Below, piece after piece: positions 45,230 through 57,120 of a DNA stretch of 64,000 nt; within the stretch, counting starts at the first letter, position 1, and every line of letters begins with the position of its first letter. The DNA lies in contig JAJRUW010000067.1 of assembly GCA_024277615.1 (NCBI GenBank), positions 1-64,000 of the forward strand, read 5' to 3'. Source of the stretch: Fidelibacterota bacterium. Its GTDB lineage: Bacteria; Fidelibacterota; Marinisomatia; SCGC-AAA003-L08; JACNLC01. The translations under genes were made by a program, and so were the position numbers. The notes below the pieces were generated by a model. It saw only the letters and a program-made list of their open reading frames with translations. It searched no databases and had not been told where the DNA came from.

Positions 45230-46213
45230 CTATCCGGGGAGCTTATCCGGATTAAACAGATACTTTTCCATGATCTTGATCTCATCAATGCCCGAGATTA
45301 CGATTGACGGATCCGGAATCAGCTCTTCATCAGCAATTTTCCCCTTATAATCAATCTGCGACAGAATGAATTTCATACAGTTCACCCGGGCAAGTTTCTT
45401 TTTATCCGAGCGAATGATCGTCCACGGGGTCAGGGTCCTGTTGGTTTCCGTGATCATCTGGAATTTCCGCATGGAATACTGGTCCCAAAGGTCCTGCGCT
45501 TTTTTATCAACAGGAGATATTTTATATTGTTTAAGAGGGTCGCTGATGCGGGCATCAAAGCGGCTTTTCTGAGTCATTTTTGACACGGAAAAATACAGTT
45601 TAAATAATTTGATGCCGTCTTTTACCAGTAATTCTTCGAAAAGTGGTGCATATTTCAGAAAGCGTTTATTCTGTTCGTCAGTACAAAAGCCCATTACAGG
45701 TTCAACCATGGCCCGATTGTACCAGCTACGATCGAATAAAACCAATTCTCCTGCTGCAGGCAGATGCGGTACATAGCGCTGAAAATACCATTCGGTCTGT
45801 TCCCGGTTACTGGGTTTATCCAGAGCTACTACACGTGCACCGCGAGGATTGATATGTTCGGTGATGCGTTTAATAGTCCCGCCTTTGCCGGCGGCATCGC
45901 GTCCTTCAAACAGCAGGAGAATCCGCAACCCCCTGGCTTTCACGTGGTTCTGCAGTTTCAGCATTTCGACCTGCAGTTTTCCGAGTTCTTTTTCATATTC
46001 GATCACATGTTTTTTAACCCAGATTGCAATCTTGCCTTTGGACTCCTTATTATCAACGGACGCCAGGGCCGTTCCCTCGGATAAAATTTCCGACGGGATT
46101 TCTTGAGAGGTCTTTACCCGGGGCCTGCGAGTTGTGGCGGCAGACCCCTTTTGGGATGCGGGTACGGCTTTGGCTTTTTCTGTGGTTTTGTGAGCACTTT
46201 GCTTTTCAGTCAT
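45230..46213 (-). CDS. ppk2: Polyphosphate kinase 2 (PPK2), copy 1
   Basis: The 327-residue kinase uses polyphosphate to phosphorylate nucleotides (or the reverse). Walker A is FEGRDAAGKGGT (about residues 102-113), the lid and Walker B region is LVLFDRSWYNRA (157-168), and the C-terminal DPLKQYKISPVDKKAQDLW matches the one-domain PPK2 class. Residues 1-60 are a Lys/Thr/Ala-rich tail absent from the second copy. AGGAG precedes the ATG. It lies 78 bases after copy 2, and the pair may prefer different nucleotides. Confidence 0.92.
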   Translation of the reverse strand: MTEKQSAHKTTEKAKAVPASQKGSAATTRRPRVKTSQEIPSEILSEGTALASVDNKESKGKIAIWVKKHVIEYEKELGKLQVEMLKLQNHVKARGLRILLLFEGRDAAGKGGTIKRITEHINPRGARVVALDKPSNREQTEWYFQRYVPHLPAAGELVLFDRSWYNRAMVEPVMGFCTDEQNKRFLKYAPLFEELLVKDGIKLFKLYFSVSKMTQKSRFDARISDPLKQYKISPVDKKAQDLWDQYSMRKFQMITETNRTLTPWTIIRSDKKKLARVNCMKFILSQIDYKGKIADEELIPDPSIVISGIDEIKIMEKYLFNPDKLPG

Positions 46214-46291
46214 AATTTTCTCCTGCCATATTTCTTGAAATATTTTACGTATTTACACTCACCGTGCCGGGCTGTATAACGGTCAATTTGT

Positions 46292-47137
46292 TTAGAATAT
46301 GTATTTTCCATAACGTCGTTTTTGGCGCTTCATTATCTTGATTTCCTGGTCTGCGGGAATCACAATTCGCGGATCAATGTTGAAATCCAGTTTTTTTGCC
46401 CGCCCCCGATAGCGTACCGAATTGAGGATCACCTTCATGGTTTCCCGTCTTGCGAGGTGTTTGTTGTCTGAGCGGATAATTATCCAGGGGGCTTTCGATG
46501 TACTGGTGGCTTTGAGCATTTTGTATTTCTTTTCCGTAAATTCATCCCAGTATTGCTGAGCCTGCAGATCCACTTCGCTGAGCTTCCAGGAACGAAGGGG
46601 GTCGTTTTTACGGCGTTCAAAACGGTATTCCTGTTGCTTTTTAGATACGGAAAAATACAGCTTTAATAAAATTGTATCGCCATCCGATAAAAAATTTTCT
46701 TCATAGGAAACAACATTCTTAAGAAATTTTTTATATTGCTTTTCAGTGCAAAAATGAAAGATAGGTTCAACCATGGCGCGATTGTACCAACTGCGGTCGA
46801 ACAACACTACCTCCCCGGCATGTGGGAAATGCTCGATGTATCTTTTCATGTGCAGTTCCGTTTTCTGATTATAGGTGGGCTTCCCCAGCGCAACTACACG
46901 ATAATGCTTCTCGTTCATATAGCGTACAACCCGGCGGATGGTCCCGCCCTTTCCCGAAGCATCCCGACCGTCAAACAGGACGATAAGTTTTCTCCCGGTC
47001 TTTTCAAGGTGGCGCTGCATCTTGATCAGTTCGGCCTGGTAGGGTTTCAGTTCCCGTTTGTATAGCTGCCTTTTAAGGGCTGAATTCAACAGTTTCTGGT
47101 CAATTTCCTGCTGTGCAGCCCACGATCGTCTGGTCAT
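46292..47137 (-). CDS. ppk2: Polyphosphate kinase 2 (PPK2), copy 2
   Basis: The 281-residue protein shows the same PPK2 motifs as its neighbour: FDGRDASGKGGT (about 55-66), VVLFDRSWYNRA (about 112-123) and DPLRSWKLSEVDLQAQQYW. The copies share motifs but are clearly divergent over their length, which points to an old duplication and probably to different nucleotide specificity. No PPK1 gene is in the window. It starts 28 bases after the HD-domain gene. Confidence 0.92.
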   Translation of the reverse strand: MTRRSWAAQQEIDQKLLNSALKRQLYKRELKPYQAELIKMQRHLEKTGRKLIVLFDGRDASGKGGTIRRVVRYMNEKHYRVVALGKPTYNQKTELHMKRYIEHFPHAGEVVLFDRSWYNRAMVEPIFHFCTEKQYKKFLKNVVSYEENFLSDGDTILLKLYFSVSKKQQEYRFERRKNDPLRSWKLSEVDLQAQQYWDEFTEKKYKMLKATSTSKAPWIIIRSDNKHLARRETMKVILNSVRYRGRAKKLDFNIDPRIVIPADQEIKIMKRQKRRYGKYIF

Positions 47138-47164
47138 CGAGATAGTTTTCCCATTTGCATAATA

Positions 47165-47761
47165 TTATAAGTTCTCATCAAAAGTCTGAAAACGGCATTG
47201 TAAACCGGTCAGGTCTTCAAAGTATTGTTTCTTTCGCAAAGCTCCCCAGATCTCTGTTAAAACATCCAGCTGAGAAACCAAATAAAAAGTAAGTATGTCT
47301 TTCTTAAGTTTGATTCTTATTTTCTGTACATTGCTGCCATGAGATCTGTCCAGGCCGTCGGCTATTCTCAAAATGGCAGTGGCAATTTTCACCGTTTGCT
47401 GCCATCTTGCAGGAAGCCGCTTAAAATCAGGGTCTGCCCGTCCTGGAAGTTCACGTCGGTGAAATTTTGCAATACAGGCGATTGTCAGCAGTTCCTTTTT
47501 CTTAAAACCGCCCAACCCCTCACGCAGGATGATATCTCTGCTGTGTTTGTGATGTTGTCTCGGGCTGACGGATTGCCCTATATCATGCAGCAGGGCACCT
47601 GCTTCCAGATAAACAGATTTTTCGTCACAGAACAGTCCGTTTTTTTTCAGTTTTTTGAGGATGGACTTTGCCAGCCGTCGAACCTGATCGGAGTGCCGAC
47701 CGTTTTTTTCAAATCGATCTCGTAACTTTGCTGCCTCTTTTAGTCTGCGCTTTGTACCCAA
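47165..47761 (-). CDS. Free-standing HD domain of the exopolyphosphatase (Ppx/GppA) C-terminal type
   Basis: The 198-residue protein matches the C-terminal HD part of long Ppx/GppA proteins: RHSDQVRRLAKSI, ALLHDIGQSVSPRQHHKHS (His-Asp pair, then HHKHS), and RIADGLDRSHGS. The actin-like exopolyphosphatase domain that normally precedes it is absent. The start is TTG at 47761, four bases after the stop of the GH13 gene. With two PPK2 genes right downstream, it is probably part of polyphosphate or (p)ppGpp-linked metabolism. Confidence 0.85.
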   Translation of the reverse strand: MGTKRRLKEAAKLRDRFEKNGRHSDQVRRLAKSILKKLKKNGLFCDEKSVYLEAGALLHDIGQSVSPRQHHKHSRDIILREGLGGFKKKELLTIACIAKFHRRELPGRADPDFKRLPARWQQTVKIATAILRIADGLDRSHGSNVQKIRIKLKKDILTFYLVSQLDVLTEIWGALRKKQYFEDLTGLQCRFQTFDENL

Positions 47762-47765
47762 CGGA

Positions 47766-50700
47766 TCAGAGAGTTCCTTTCAATTTTGACAAAAACTGTG
47801 CCGTTAGATATCCGGCGGCGCTTCCGGCCCGACACCAGTCAAGATACAGACCATGGAAATGCTCAAACTCTCTAAGCAGCTCGGTGGTAATTTTCGGATT
47901 TCCCTTCAACAGCCGGAAAAGTACCATAAAATACATTACTTGTGTTAAAGCCTCAAATGCCGCCTGATCAAAATACTCCTCATCTTTGCAGGCATGCATT
48001 TCCAGCAGCTCGCGTACTGCTTGCCGTTTAAATAAACTGCGAAACAGGGCGGAAGCAGAATTGCAGCCTTGTTTTATCTCCTCTATCAAATCCTGTATGC
48101 TCATCATCACAGGCAGGAGCTTACCTGCAAGCCGGATGTCCTGTCCCGTGAGATCGAACTCTCTAAATAAAGTCTCAAGAACCGGTCCCAGACAGAGCAT
48201 CTGCAGCAGCGATATTCCGGCCTTTTTGTCTTCGAGGAATTCAGACAGTTCCCTGGTACATATCCAACTCACCATGAGTGCTTTTAAGCAGGAATTACTC
48301 CGGATTTTCCTTAAAGCCGATACAGCCGGCAGGTCTGTCTGTGTCGTGTCGGTGGTGAGTGCTCTCAATTGTTTTAAACTTGCCAGGTCTTCCGCCAGAT
48401 GCCTTTGAGCAGCCTCCACTGCCCCCCGGCCGGAAAATTTTTCCATCTGGGACAGAAATTCCCGACCCTCCGGGCCCGGATCCACAGGCCTGCCGGCAGC
48501 AGCCTCCCGGGCAGTGGTTTCGGAGTAATCCGGTATAAAATATTTCAGCATAGTGCTACTGAAAAATTTTCTGAAAGCGTTGTGTACAGGGGGCAGTAAA
48601 TATTCACTGACGGCAGTTTCTATATTTGCAACGCCTTTGCCCTCCAACTGCTGACAGAGTGCCCGGTAAATTTGCAGTGATGAATCGCTCACCTGTCGAA
48701 ATTCCATAAAAACATGATATCCATAGCCCTCTAATTCGAGATAGAGACCTTTTTTGATGAGTTCATCAGCAGGGTGCAGATATTCCTTCCCGCAGATTGT
48801 GTCCCGGAAAATTACAAATTTATCTGCCCCGTGAGCAAGTTCCAGTATTGCTCCCAGCTCTTTCTGCTGTAAATGCGCGCTGCCGGAGCTGTTTTTTTCG
48901 AGACGGGCGGCTGAGATTTTGATCCACCCGGCGGTTCTGTTATAGCCGTTGTTGTACACCACCAGATTTTTTTCTCCCTGCCAGGAATTGGAATAGGCAA
49001 TTACATTCTCGTCCACTATACCGCCGGATGTATAAAGGTCAAAAAGATAAAAATTTTCAGCTCCGGCAAAATGACGACGCTTGTGCAGCAGGGGAAAAAT
49101 CACATTTTCGTGACTTTTGATCAGCTGTTCATTTTCCTGTTCCTGCCAGTAGGCCCGGGTGTATTCCATACCGTATTTTTCTTCGAAACCTTCAATCTGT
49201 CCGTGGGCAAACATGGGCAGACCCGGTAAGGTAGTCATAAGTACACAGACTCCGAAATATTTGTCATCCCGGCCGAATTGACTGGCGGCAGATTCTTCAT
49301 CGGGATTGCTCATGAAATTGACATAGCGCTTCAGTATTTCCGGATCAAATTCCAGTGTATTTTTGAGCAGCTTTCTGAATTTGCCGTTTTCTTCCATTTT
49401 CAACATGTTCATGAAAGCCGAATTATAGACCCGGTGCATCCCAAGATTGCGTACGAAATAGCCTTCCATCATCCAGAATGCCTCCGCCAGCAACAGAGTG
49501 CCCGGAGCCTCAACTGCAATTCGGTCTGCCACTTCACGCCAGAACTCCACCGGGAAAGCCCGTTCAAATTCGGTCTTGGGCAAGCTGAACTCAGCGCGGG
49601 TTGGAATATCACCACCACTGCCGGGTTCAGGGAACCACAGACGTCGGTAATGTCTTTTGGCCAGAGTCATGGCCGCATCAAAGCGAATGATAGGAAAAAG
49701 CCGGGCAACTTCCAGGATGATTTTCATCACTGCCTGCCGGAGATTGTGATTCAGGTAATTCAGCTGAGCCGTGTCATTCCACGGCATGGACGTTCCGTCA
49801 TTTCCGTGGTAAATGTACTGGATTTCCCCCGTTCGCAAATCTTCCCGTTTGAAAACTACCGCCGCATCCGTGCGATCATAGTAATGATCTTCAATACTTA
49901 CGCTGATTTCCCCGCAGCCCGACAGATTTTCACCGCTGAAACTGTAATTGGGATAGGGACAATCCGGCCGGGAGATGAACCACTCCGGATGCTCAATTAT
50001 CCAGGTTGAATCCAGACCTGTGTGATTGGGAACCATGTCGCAGGCCAGACGGATTCCACGGTATTGGCAGCGTTTTTTCAGGTCTTCAAGGGCGGGATAG
50101 CCGCCCAGCGCAGCGGCGGGGCGGTAAGCTTTGAGGGAATAGGCTGAGGCGGCCGCTTCCGGATTGCCGCACAATTGCTTGATCCTGCGCGAGGCGGGGC
50201 TGCGTTCCCATAGACCGATGAGCCAGAGTCCGCTGAAACCCCGGGCCGCCAGCAGGTCCAATTCCTCATCGGGGATCTGGTCCAGACGCGAGATCGTCCG
50301 GGAATATTTGTTGGACAACTGATCCAGCCAGACCAGTATGTTCTTTGCCATCATCACCAGCCGAGGCATCCAATGGCTGTCACTTGAAAACCGCTCCTCC
50401 CCGTCATCCGCATAGGTAATTACCTCAGCCGGTCCTGGCCCGGCTCCTCTGTATTTTTCCTCCTCTCTGAGTACGTCCCGTCCCAGCAGCAGCCGTGAGA
50501 AGTCGAATCCCACCCGTCTAAGCAAATCATCCCAATTGGTGGCAATATACTGCAATTGACCGGAGAGTGAGTCCGGTGAAAAAATAACGGGTTCACGGAG
50601 TAAGGCGATGAGATTTTGTCCTTTTGTTCCCAATCCTTTACCGCTATCTGAACAGCGCTTTATTTCCTCAATAATCGTTGTGTAATCGGATTTGCTGCGG

Positions 50701-51209
50701 AGTTGTGAGTCATCAAACAGCTCCCGGGCGCCGGTAAAGGCCGGATTGCCGTTGGCCAGCCACAGGTAGAGCATTTCTTCCAGTGTGGATTCTGAAGGGC
50801 TGTATTGCGGAGTGCTTTTGGCCGCATGACCCCCCGCTTCCCGTGCTGCCCCGGCGGCCGTATCCAAAGGAAATTCTTCTGTGAATCGTATCAGGGAGTC
50901 CGTTAACCTTTTCGAACCGATTTTCTGCTCAACCCGCTCCAGAGACCCGGCAAACAGCGTAGTATCCGCATCCTGCTTTAAGGCGCCGGTGACCAGGCGT
51001 ATTATTTCATTAATGAGTCCCATGGCGAACAATTCTGCCGCCGTAGCAAAATCTCCGGGCTGTTGGAGCATGTCCCGTCGATCATTGATTTTTTTAACCA
51101 GTTGGCGGATCTGCTGCAGATTCTCAAGCTGCAACTTCCCCGTGGGAGACCAGTTTGACTGGCCCAGATCATATTTAACTCTGCATTTCCGGGAGATATG
51201 AAGTTCCAT
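47766..51209 (-). CDS. Very large GH13-family (alpha-amylase-like) protein
   Basis: The 1147-residue protein has a GH13 barrel in its middle. Counted from the upstream TTG at 51263, region I is ACDMVPNHTG (407-416), region II RFDAAMTLAKRH (527-538, nucleophile Asp529), region III LLLAEAFW (591-598, acid/base Glu594) and region IV MSNPDEE (651-657), where the usual His of NHD is Pro. The N-terminal about 330 residues and C-terminal about 330 residues are not amylase-like; both are helical and unrecognised. No signal peptide is seen, so it acts in the cytoplasm. I prefer the ATG at 51209 over the TTG at 51263; neither has a good ribosome site. It heads the HD-PPK2-PPK2 run and may act on glycogen-like glucans or their phosphates. 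Confidence 0.85.
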   Translation of the reverse strand: MELHISRKCRVKYDLGQSNWSPTGKLQLENLQQIRQLVKKINDRRDMLQQPGDFATAAELFAMGLINEIIRLVTGALKQDADTTLFAGSLERVEQKIGSKRLTDSLIRFTEEFPLDTAAGAAREAGGHAAKSTPQYSPSESTLEEMLYLWLANGNPAFTGARELFDDSQLRSKSDYTTIIEEIKRCSDSGKGLGTKGQNLIALLREPVIFSPDSLSGQLQYIATNWDDLLRRVGFDFSRLLLGRDVLREEEKYRGAGPGPAEVITYADDGEERFSSDSHWMPRLVMMAKNILVWLDQLSNKYSRTISRLDQIPDEELDLLAARGFSGLWLIGLWERSPASRRIKQLCGNPEAAASAYSLKAYRPAAALGGYPALEDLKKRCQYRGIRLACDMVPNHTGLDSTWIIEHPEWFISRPDCPYPNYSFSGENLSGCGEISVSIEDHYYDRTDAAVVFKREDLRTGEIQYIYHGNDGTSMPWNDTAQLNYLNHNLRQAVMKIILEVARLFPIIRFDAAMTLAKRHYRRLWFPEPGSGGDIPTRAEFSLPKTEFERAFPVEFWREVADRIAVEAPGTLLLAEAFWMMEGYFVRNLGMHRVYNSAFMNMLKMEENGKFRKLLKNTLEFDPEILKRYVNFMSNPDEESAASQFGRDDKYFGVCVLMTTLPGLPMFAHGQIEGFEEKYGMEYTRAYWQEQENEQLIKSHENVIFPLLHKRRHFAGAENFYLFDLYTSGGIVDENVIAYSNSWQGEKNLVVYNNGYNRTAGWIKISAARLEKNSSGSAHLQQKELGAILELAHGADKFVIFRDTICGKEYLHPADELIKKGLYLELEGYGYHVFMEFRQVSDSSLQIYRALCQQLEGKGVANIETAVSEYLLPPVHNAFRKFFSSTMLKYFIPDYSETTAREAAAGRPVDPGPEGREFLSQMEKFSGRGAVEAAQRHLAEDLASLKQLRALTTDTTQTDLPAVSALRKIRSNSCLKALMVSWICTRELSEFLEDKKAGISLLQMLCLGPVLETLFREFDLTGQDIRLAGKLLPVMMSIQDLIEEIKQGCNSASALFRSLFKRQAVRELLEMHACKDEEYFDQAAFEALTQVMYFMVLFRLLKGNPKITTELLREFEHFHGLYLDWCRAGSAAGYLTAQFLSKLKGTL

Positions 51210-51292
51210 AATATTTTTCTGTTCTGCTTGGGTGAGCGGCTTATATGCGGTAACACCCCGCAACGGGCTTTTAGCGGCGGCCTGTCGGAGTT

Positions 51293-53766
<2,474 letters not shown>

Positions 53767-55290
53767 TTATTCGGCGGGCTTGTCAGCGGCAAGCATATTG
53801 ATTTCGCTCTCTACGGCAGAATTCAAACAGAAATATTCACCGCTCCTGAACTTAAATGTTTTATGTTCGTAATCACCATGATCGTTGATGAAATACAATT
53901 CTTTGAACTCATCCCGACGACGGATGATCTCGTCCAGGGCATGGATGAAATGATCAACATCGGCAGGCGTGTTATAAATCCCGAAACTCACCCGCACCAT
54001 GCCCATCCAGGGTTCAGCGTGCCAGTCTTTTACCTGCCTGACGCGGGCGATATGTATCTCCCGGCTGTGGGTCAGCTCCAGCATCTTCTCAACATAGGGA
54101 TGGGCGCAGAAACATTCGTTACGCACGGCGATGTTGAAGTAATCGTTAAGGATAGCCGCCACAAGACCATGGTTATAATGACGTATATTGAAAGAGATCG
54201 TTCCGGCCCGGGGGCATGAATTTACATCCGTCTCTCCGTAAACGACCACATCCTCAAATTTCAGCATGGCTTCCAGCGCCCGGTTTGTGATGGTTTGATC
54301 ATCACGCAGGACCTTTTCCATACCGATACGATCCAGAATGTCGATAGCCGCACCCAGCAGAACAGCGCCGTAGATATTGGGCGTGCCGGCTTCTTCCCGG
54401 GTGGGGAATTCATCAGAGATGATGTAACTGTCGGGGAAAACCCTGTCCACCATGCCGCCGCCGACTTCTTCCGGTTCCAGGCTTTCTAACAGCGATTTCC
54501 GGGCTACTACCACTCCCGGCGAACCCGGAGCATAGGTTTTATGTCCTGAAATGACCAGGGCGTCCACATTGTGCAGGGGGTTCTGATGTCCGCTCATGCG
54601 GATGGGCACATGCGCCGCCATTTGTGCTGCATCCACAATGAGATATGCTCCGTATTCATGAACCAGCCGCGCAACCTCATTAATGGGATTGATGATGCCA
54701 GTGACATTGCTGATGCCCGTGACGGACACATAGTTGATCTTATCCCGGTATTCTTCGAGATAGGTTTTGAGCAGGACCAGATCGATGCAGCCCATGTGAG
54801 ATTCGTGTGTATCCACAGGAATATGGATCACCGTACCTCCGTGTTTGCGGTGGGGCAGATCGTTGGAATGATGCTCCATGATGGAGATCAGCACGATATT
54901 GCGTTCAGGCCGCAGATGTTTAAAGGTGCGGGCCATGCGGTTCATGCCGGCGGTAACACCGCTGCCGGTGAAAAAACAGGTATATTCAGCAGGGTCGGCC
55001 CCGACAAAATCCCGGATCCGGTCATGGACCCAGGCAAAAGTATCGGTGGCGATGCGGGCACTGTAATGCATCACGGAATGGGTATTGGCATAATGATTTA
55101 GAAAATCAGCTGCTGCCCGGTAGGCAGAGCCCATCATCAGCGTAGAGGCTGTGGAATCGAGATAAATTCTGCGGGTGGTTTCACCGGTAGCCAGTTTATA
55201 TTTCGTATTTAGTCCGATGAAATCAGATTGGATCACCTCCAGCAGGGCTTCTCCGGAGAGTGTATTTTTTGAGTTAGGCATGTTTGTCAT
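53767..55290 (-). CDS. SufS/Csd-like PLP-dependent cysteine desulfurase
   Basis: The 507-residue protein is a class V aminotransferase fold. SIMEHHSND (about 136-144), VDAAQ (219-223) and the PLP Lys251 in ISGHKTYAPGSPG are conserved. The mobile-loop Cys is seen in VRNECFCAHP, the equivalent of the persulfide Cys in SufS. It is about 100 residues longer than SufS, with 40 extra at the N-terminus and a C-terminal extension. It probably takes sulfur from cysteine for Fe-S clusters or other thio-cofactors, but no suf or isc partners lie nearby, so another class V activity (for example selenocysteine lyase) is possible. Confidence 0.85.
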   Translation of the reverse strand: MTNMPNSKNTLSGEALLEVIQSDFIGLNTKYKLATGETTRRIYLDSTASTLMMGSAYRAAADFLNHYANTHSVMHYSARIATDTFAWVHDRIRDFVGADPAEYTCFFTGSGVTAGMNRMARTFKHLRPERNIVLISIMEHHSNDLPHRKHGGTVIHIPVDTHESHMGCIDLVLLKTYLEEYRDKINYVSVTGISNVTGIINPINEVARLVHEYGAYLIVDAAQMAAHVPIRMSGHQNPLHNVDALVISGHKTYAPGSPGVVVARKSLLESLEPEEVGGGMVDRVFPDSYIISDEFPTREEAGTPNIYGAVLLGAAIDILDRIGMEKVLRDDQTITNRALEAMLKFEDVVVYGETDVNSCPRAGTISFNIRHYNHGLVAAILNDYFNIAVRNECFCAHPYVEKMLELTHSREIHIARVRQVKDWHAEPWMGMVRVSFGIYNTPADVDHFIHALDEIIRRRDEFKELYFINDHGDYEHKTFKFRSGEYFCLNSAVESEINMLAADKPAE

Positions 55291-55437
55291 GGGGTAAAAT
55301 TAGGAGATTTTGCTCTATAGTGACGACAGAAGTTTGAGGATGATTCTACGGATTGCCGGTGAACCATGTTACGATCATCGCCTCTGCCGGAAGCGGCCGG
55401 CAAACCCTACCGGATTGCTTCAGCACCATTCACTTCC

Positions 55438-57120
55438 CTACAATTCGGTTTTTTCCAGAACCCGCAGTCCCCACTTAAGTGGTAGCCAGACCAGCAGAGA
55501 ATGCAGTGCGATTATGCCCGCCGTGACTGAAAGCGTGACACCTGTGTACCCGGTATCCATAAGCCACATGAGCAGCCCCATGGCGCTAACCATCAGGCCC
55601 ACATAGACCAGACTGGTGATAATGGTGATGATACCGCCTGTACCTGAGCTGATTTTTATAGGGTTGCTCTCATCAAATTGAGCGAATACGGCACCGAACC
55701 CCAGAGAGATACTGATCAGGACCAGGCTCATCACGAGCAGCATGACCGAAGAGATCACAGCAGTGGGCAGATCCCGGCTCAAAAATAAGTTACTCGTGAG
55801 AGAAACGGCTTCCGCCAGGGTGAAAAAGACGGCGAAAGATAACCAGAATTTCTGCCGGAATAACTGTATGATCTTCAGCGGCGAAGACAGGACCACCCAC
55901 AATCCCCTGCCCTCGAGACTGATGAGTGGAAAGACAAAGCGAGAGGTCAGAGCCGCAATGATGAAGCTGCTGAAACCGAAATTAAAGAGATAGATCAACC
56001 GCTGCCAGAAGGGATCTATAGCGGATGTTTTCAGATCAAAGCGTGACAAATTAATAAGATAGACGGCAATGAAAAATCCGAAAAACAAAAATTGAATCCA
56101 CTGCTGGGGAGTGCGCCGAAACTGGATCAGGTCTTTCTGCACCAGTCCCCGGATTTGAGGACCCAGTTTCTGCAGAATGCTGAAATGCAGGGGCGTGACG
56201 GTTTTTTCAGGAGCGGTTTTTCTGCCGCTGAATTCCATTATCTGAAAGGAGCGAAAATAGAGTCTGCCGGCCAGCTGTCGCGACAGTTCGTAAAACAGCA
56301 GCGCATTGGTGAGCATGATCCCGGCGAAAAAAATAAAGTGCACTCTGGCTGCTGCCGCTGCAGTCACAAACAGCTGGCTGAACCAGTTGCTGGGAATAAA
56401 CGGGAACGGCACCCGGGATAAGTTCTGCAGGTAACGGTTCAGCATGCGGAAACTGGCAAACTCACCGCTCATTACGACCTCTGTCCGGCCGAAGTGCAGA
56501 TATAAGCCGAATAACAGTACGAAAATCACAGCCAGACTTAAAAACACAGTGCGCAGTCTGAACCATTTGGAGAGATACACAACCGTCATCGTAAGACAGA
56601 GTCCCAGGGCGGTGCTTATCACGAGAAAAGGCAAAAGTCCCACCACATAGATCAGTCCTATCTCAGAACCTGGGATTGATTTGATGCTTCCATAAGCCAG
56701 GGTTAAAGGCAGTCCTAACAGCAAAATGGCCCATGAGCTGTAAATCAGGTTTTCGTAAAATTTAAGGGAAAATATTTCCCTGTGCGCCAGGGGCAGTGTC
56801 AACAGGAAAAAGACCTCTCGTGAACGGTAGAGTGTTGAAAAAGCAGTGATAATGTTCGACAGGATCAGCAGATAAAAAATGACTGACCAGCCGAGATAGA
56901 AAATCCTGTCCAGCAGCAGACTCCCGATCTCACCTTGCAGGCGAAGAAAGATAGCGCCCTTCATGAGCAGCAGATAAGCGCCAAAGATCATACTGCAAAT
57001 AATACTGCCGGAGACCAGTATCTCCAGCCATTTCCGCCTCAGGTCAAGTTTTAAATGTGTGAAATAAGCCCTGAATTTTAACCACCCGAGTGTGAAAGCA
57101 GGGTCAGCATTCAGGAGCAT
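55438..57120 (-). CDS. ABC-2 type exporter permease
   Basis: The 560-residue protein has about 12-14 hydrophobic segments and no soluble domain of note. The pattern (FSTLYRSREVFFLLTLPL near the middle and SISLGFGAVFAQFDESNP near the end) matches the large ABC exporter permeases. I use the ATG at 57120; the frame runs up to 57321 inside the ATPase gene. It overlaps the ATPase gene by 17 bases in another frame, so both are translated together. Confidence 0.85.
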   Translation of the reverse strand: MLLNADPAFTLGWLKFRAYFTHLKLDLRRKWLEILVSGSIICSMIFGAYLLLMKGAIFLRLQGEIGSLLLDRIFYLGWSVIFYLLILSNIITAFSTLYRSREVFFLLTLPLAHREIFSLKFYENLIYSSWAILLLGLPLTLAYGSIKSIPGSEIGLIYVVGLLPFLVISTALGLCLTMTVVYLSKWFRLRTVFLSLAVIFVLLFGLYLHFGRTEVVMSGEFASFRMLNRYLQNLSRVPFPFIPSNWFSQLFVTAAAAARVHFIFFAGIMLTNALLFYELSRQLAGRLYFRSFQIMEFSGRKTAPEKTVTPLHFSILQKLGPQIRGLVQKDLIQFRRTPQQWIQFLFFGFFIAVYLINLSRFDLKTSAIDPFWQRLIYLFNFGFSSFIIAALTSRFVFPLISLEGRGLWVVLSSPLKIIQLFRQKFWLSFAVFFTLAEAVSLTSNLFLSRDLPTAVISSVMLLVMSLVLISISLGFGAVFAQFDESNPIKISSGTGGIITIITSLVYVGLMVSAMGLLMWLMDTGYTGVTLSVTAGIIALHSLLVWLPLKWGLRVLEKTEL

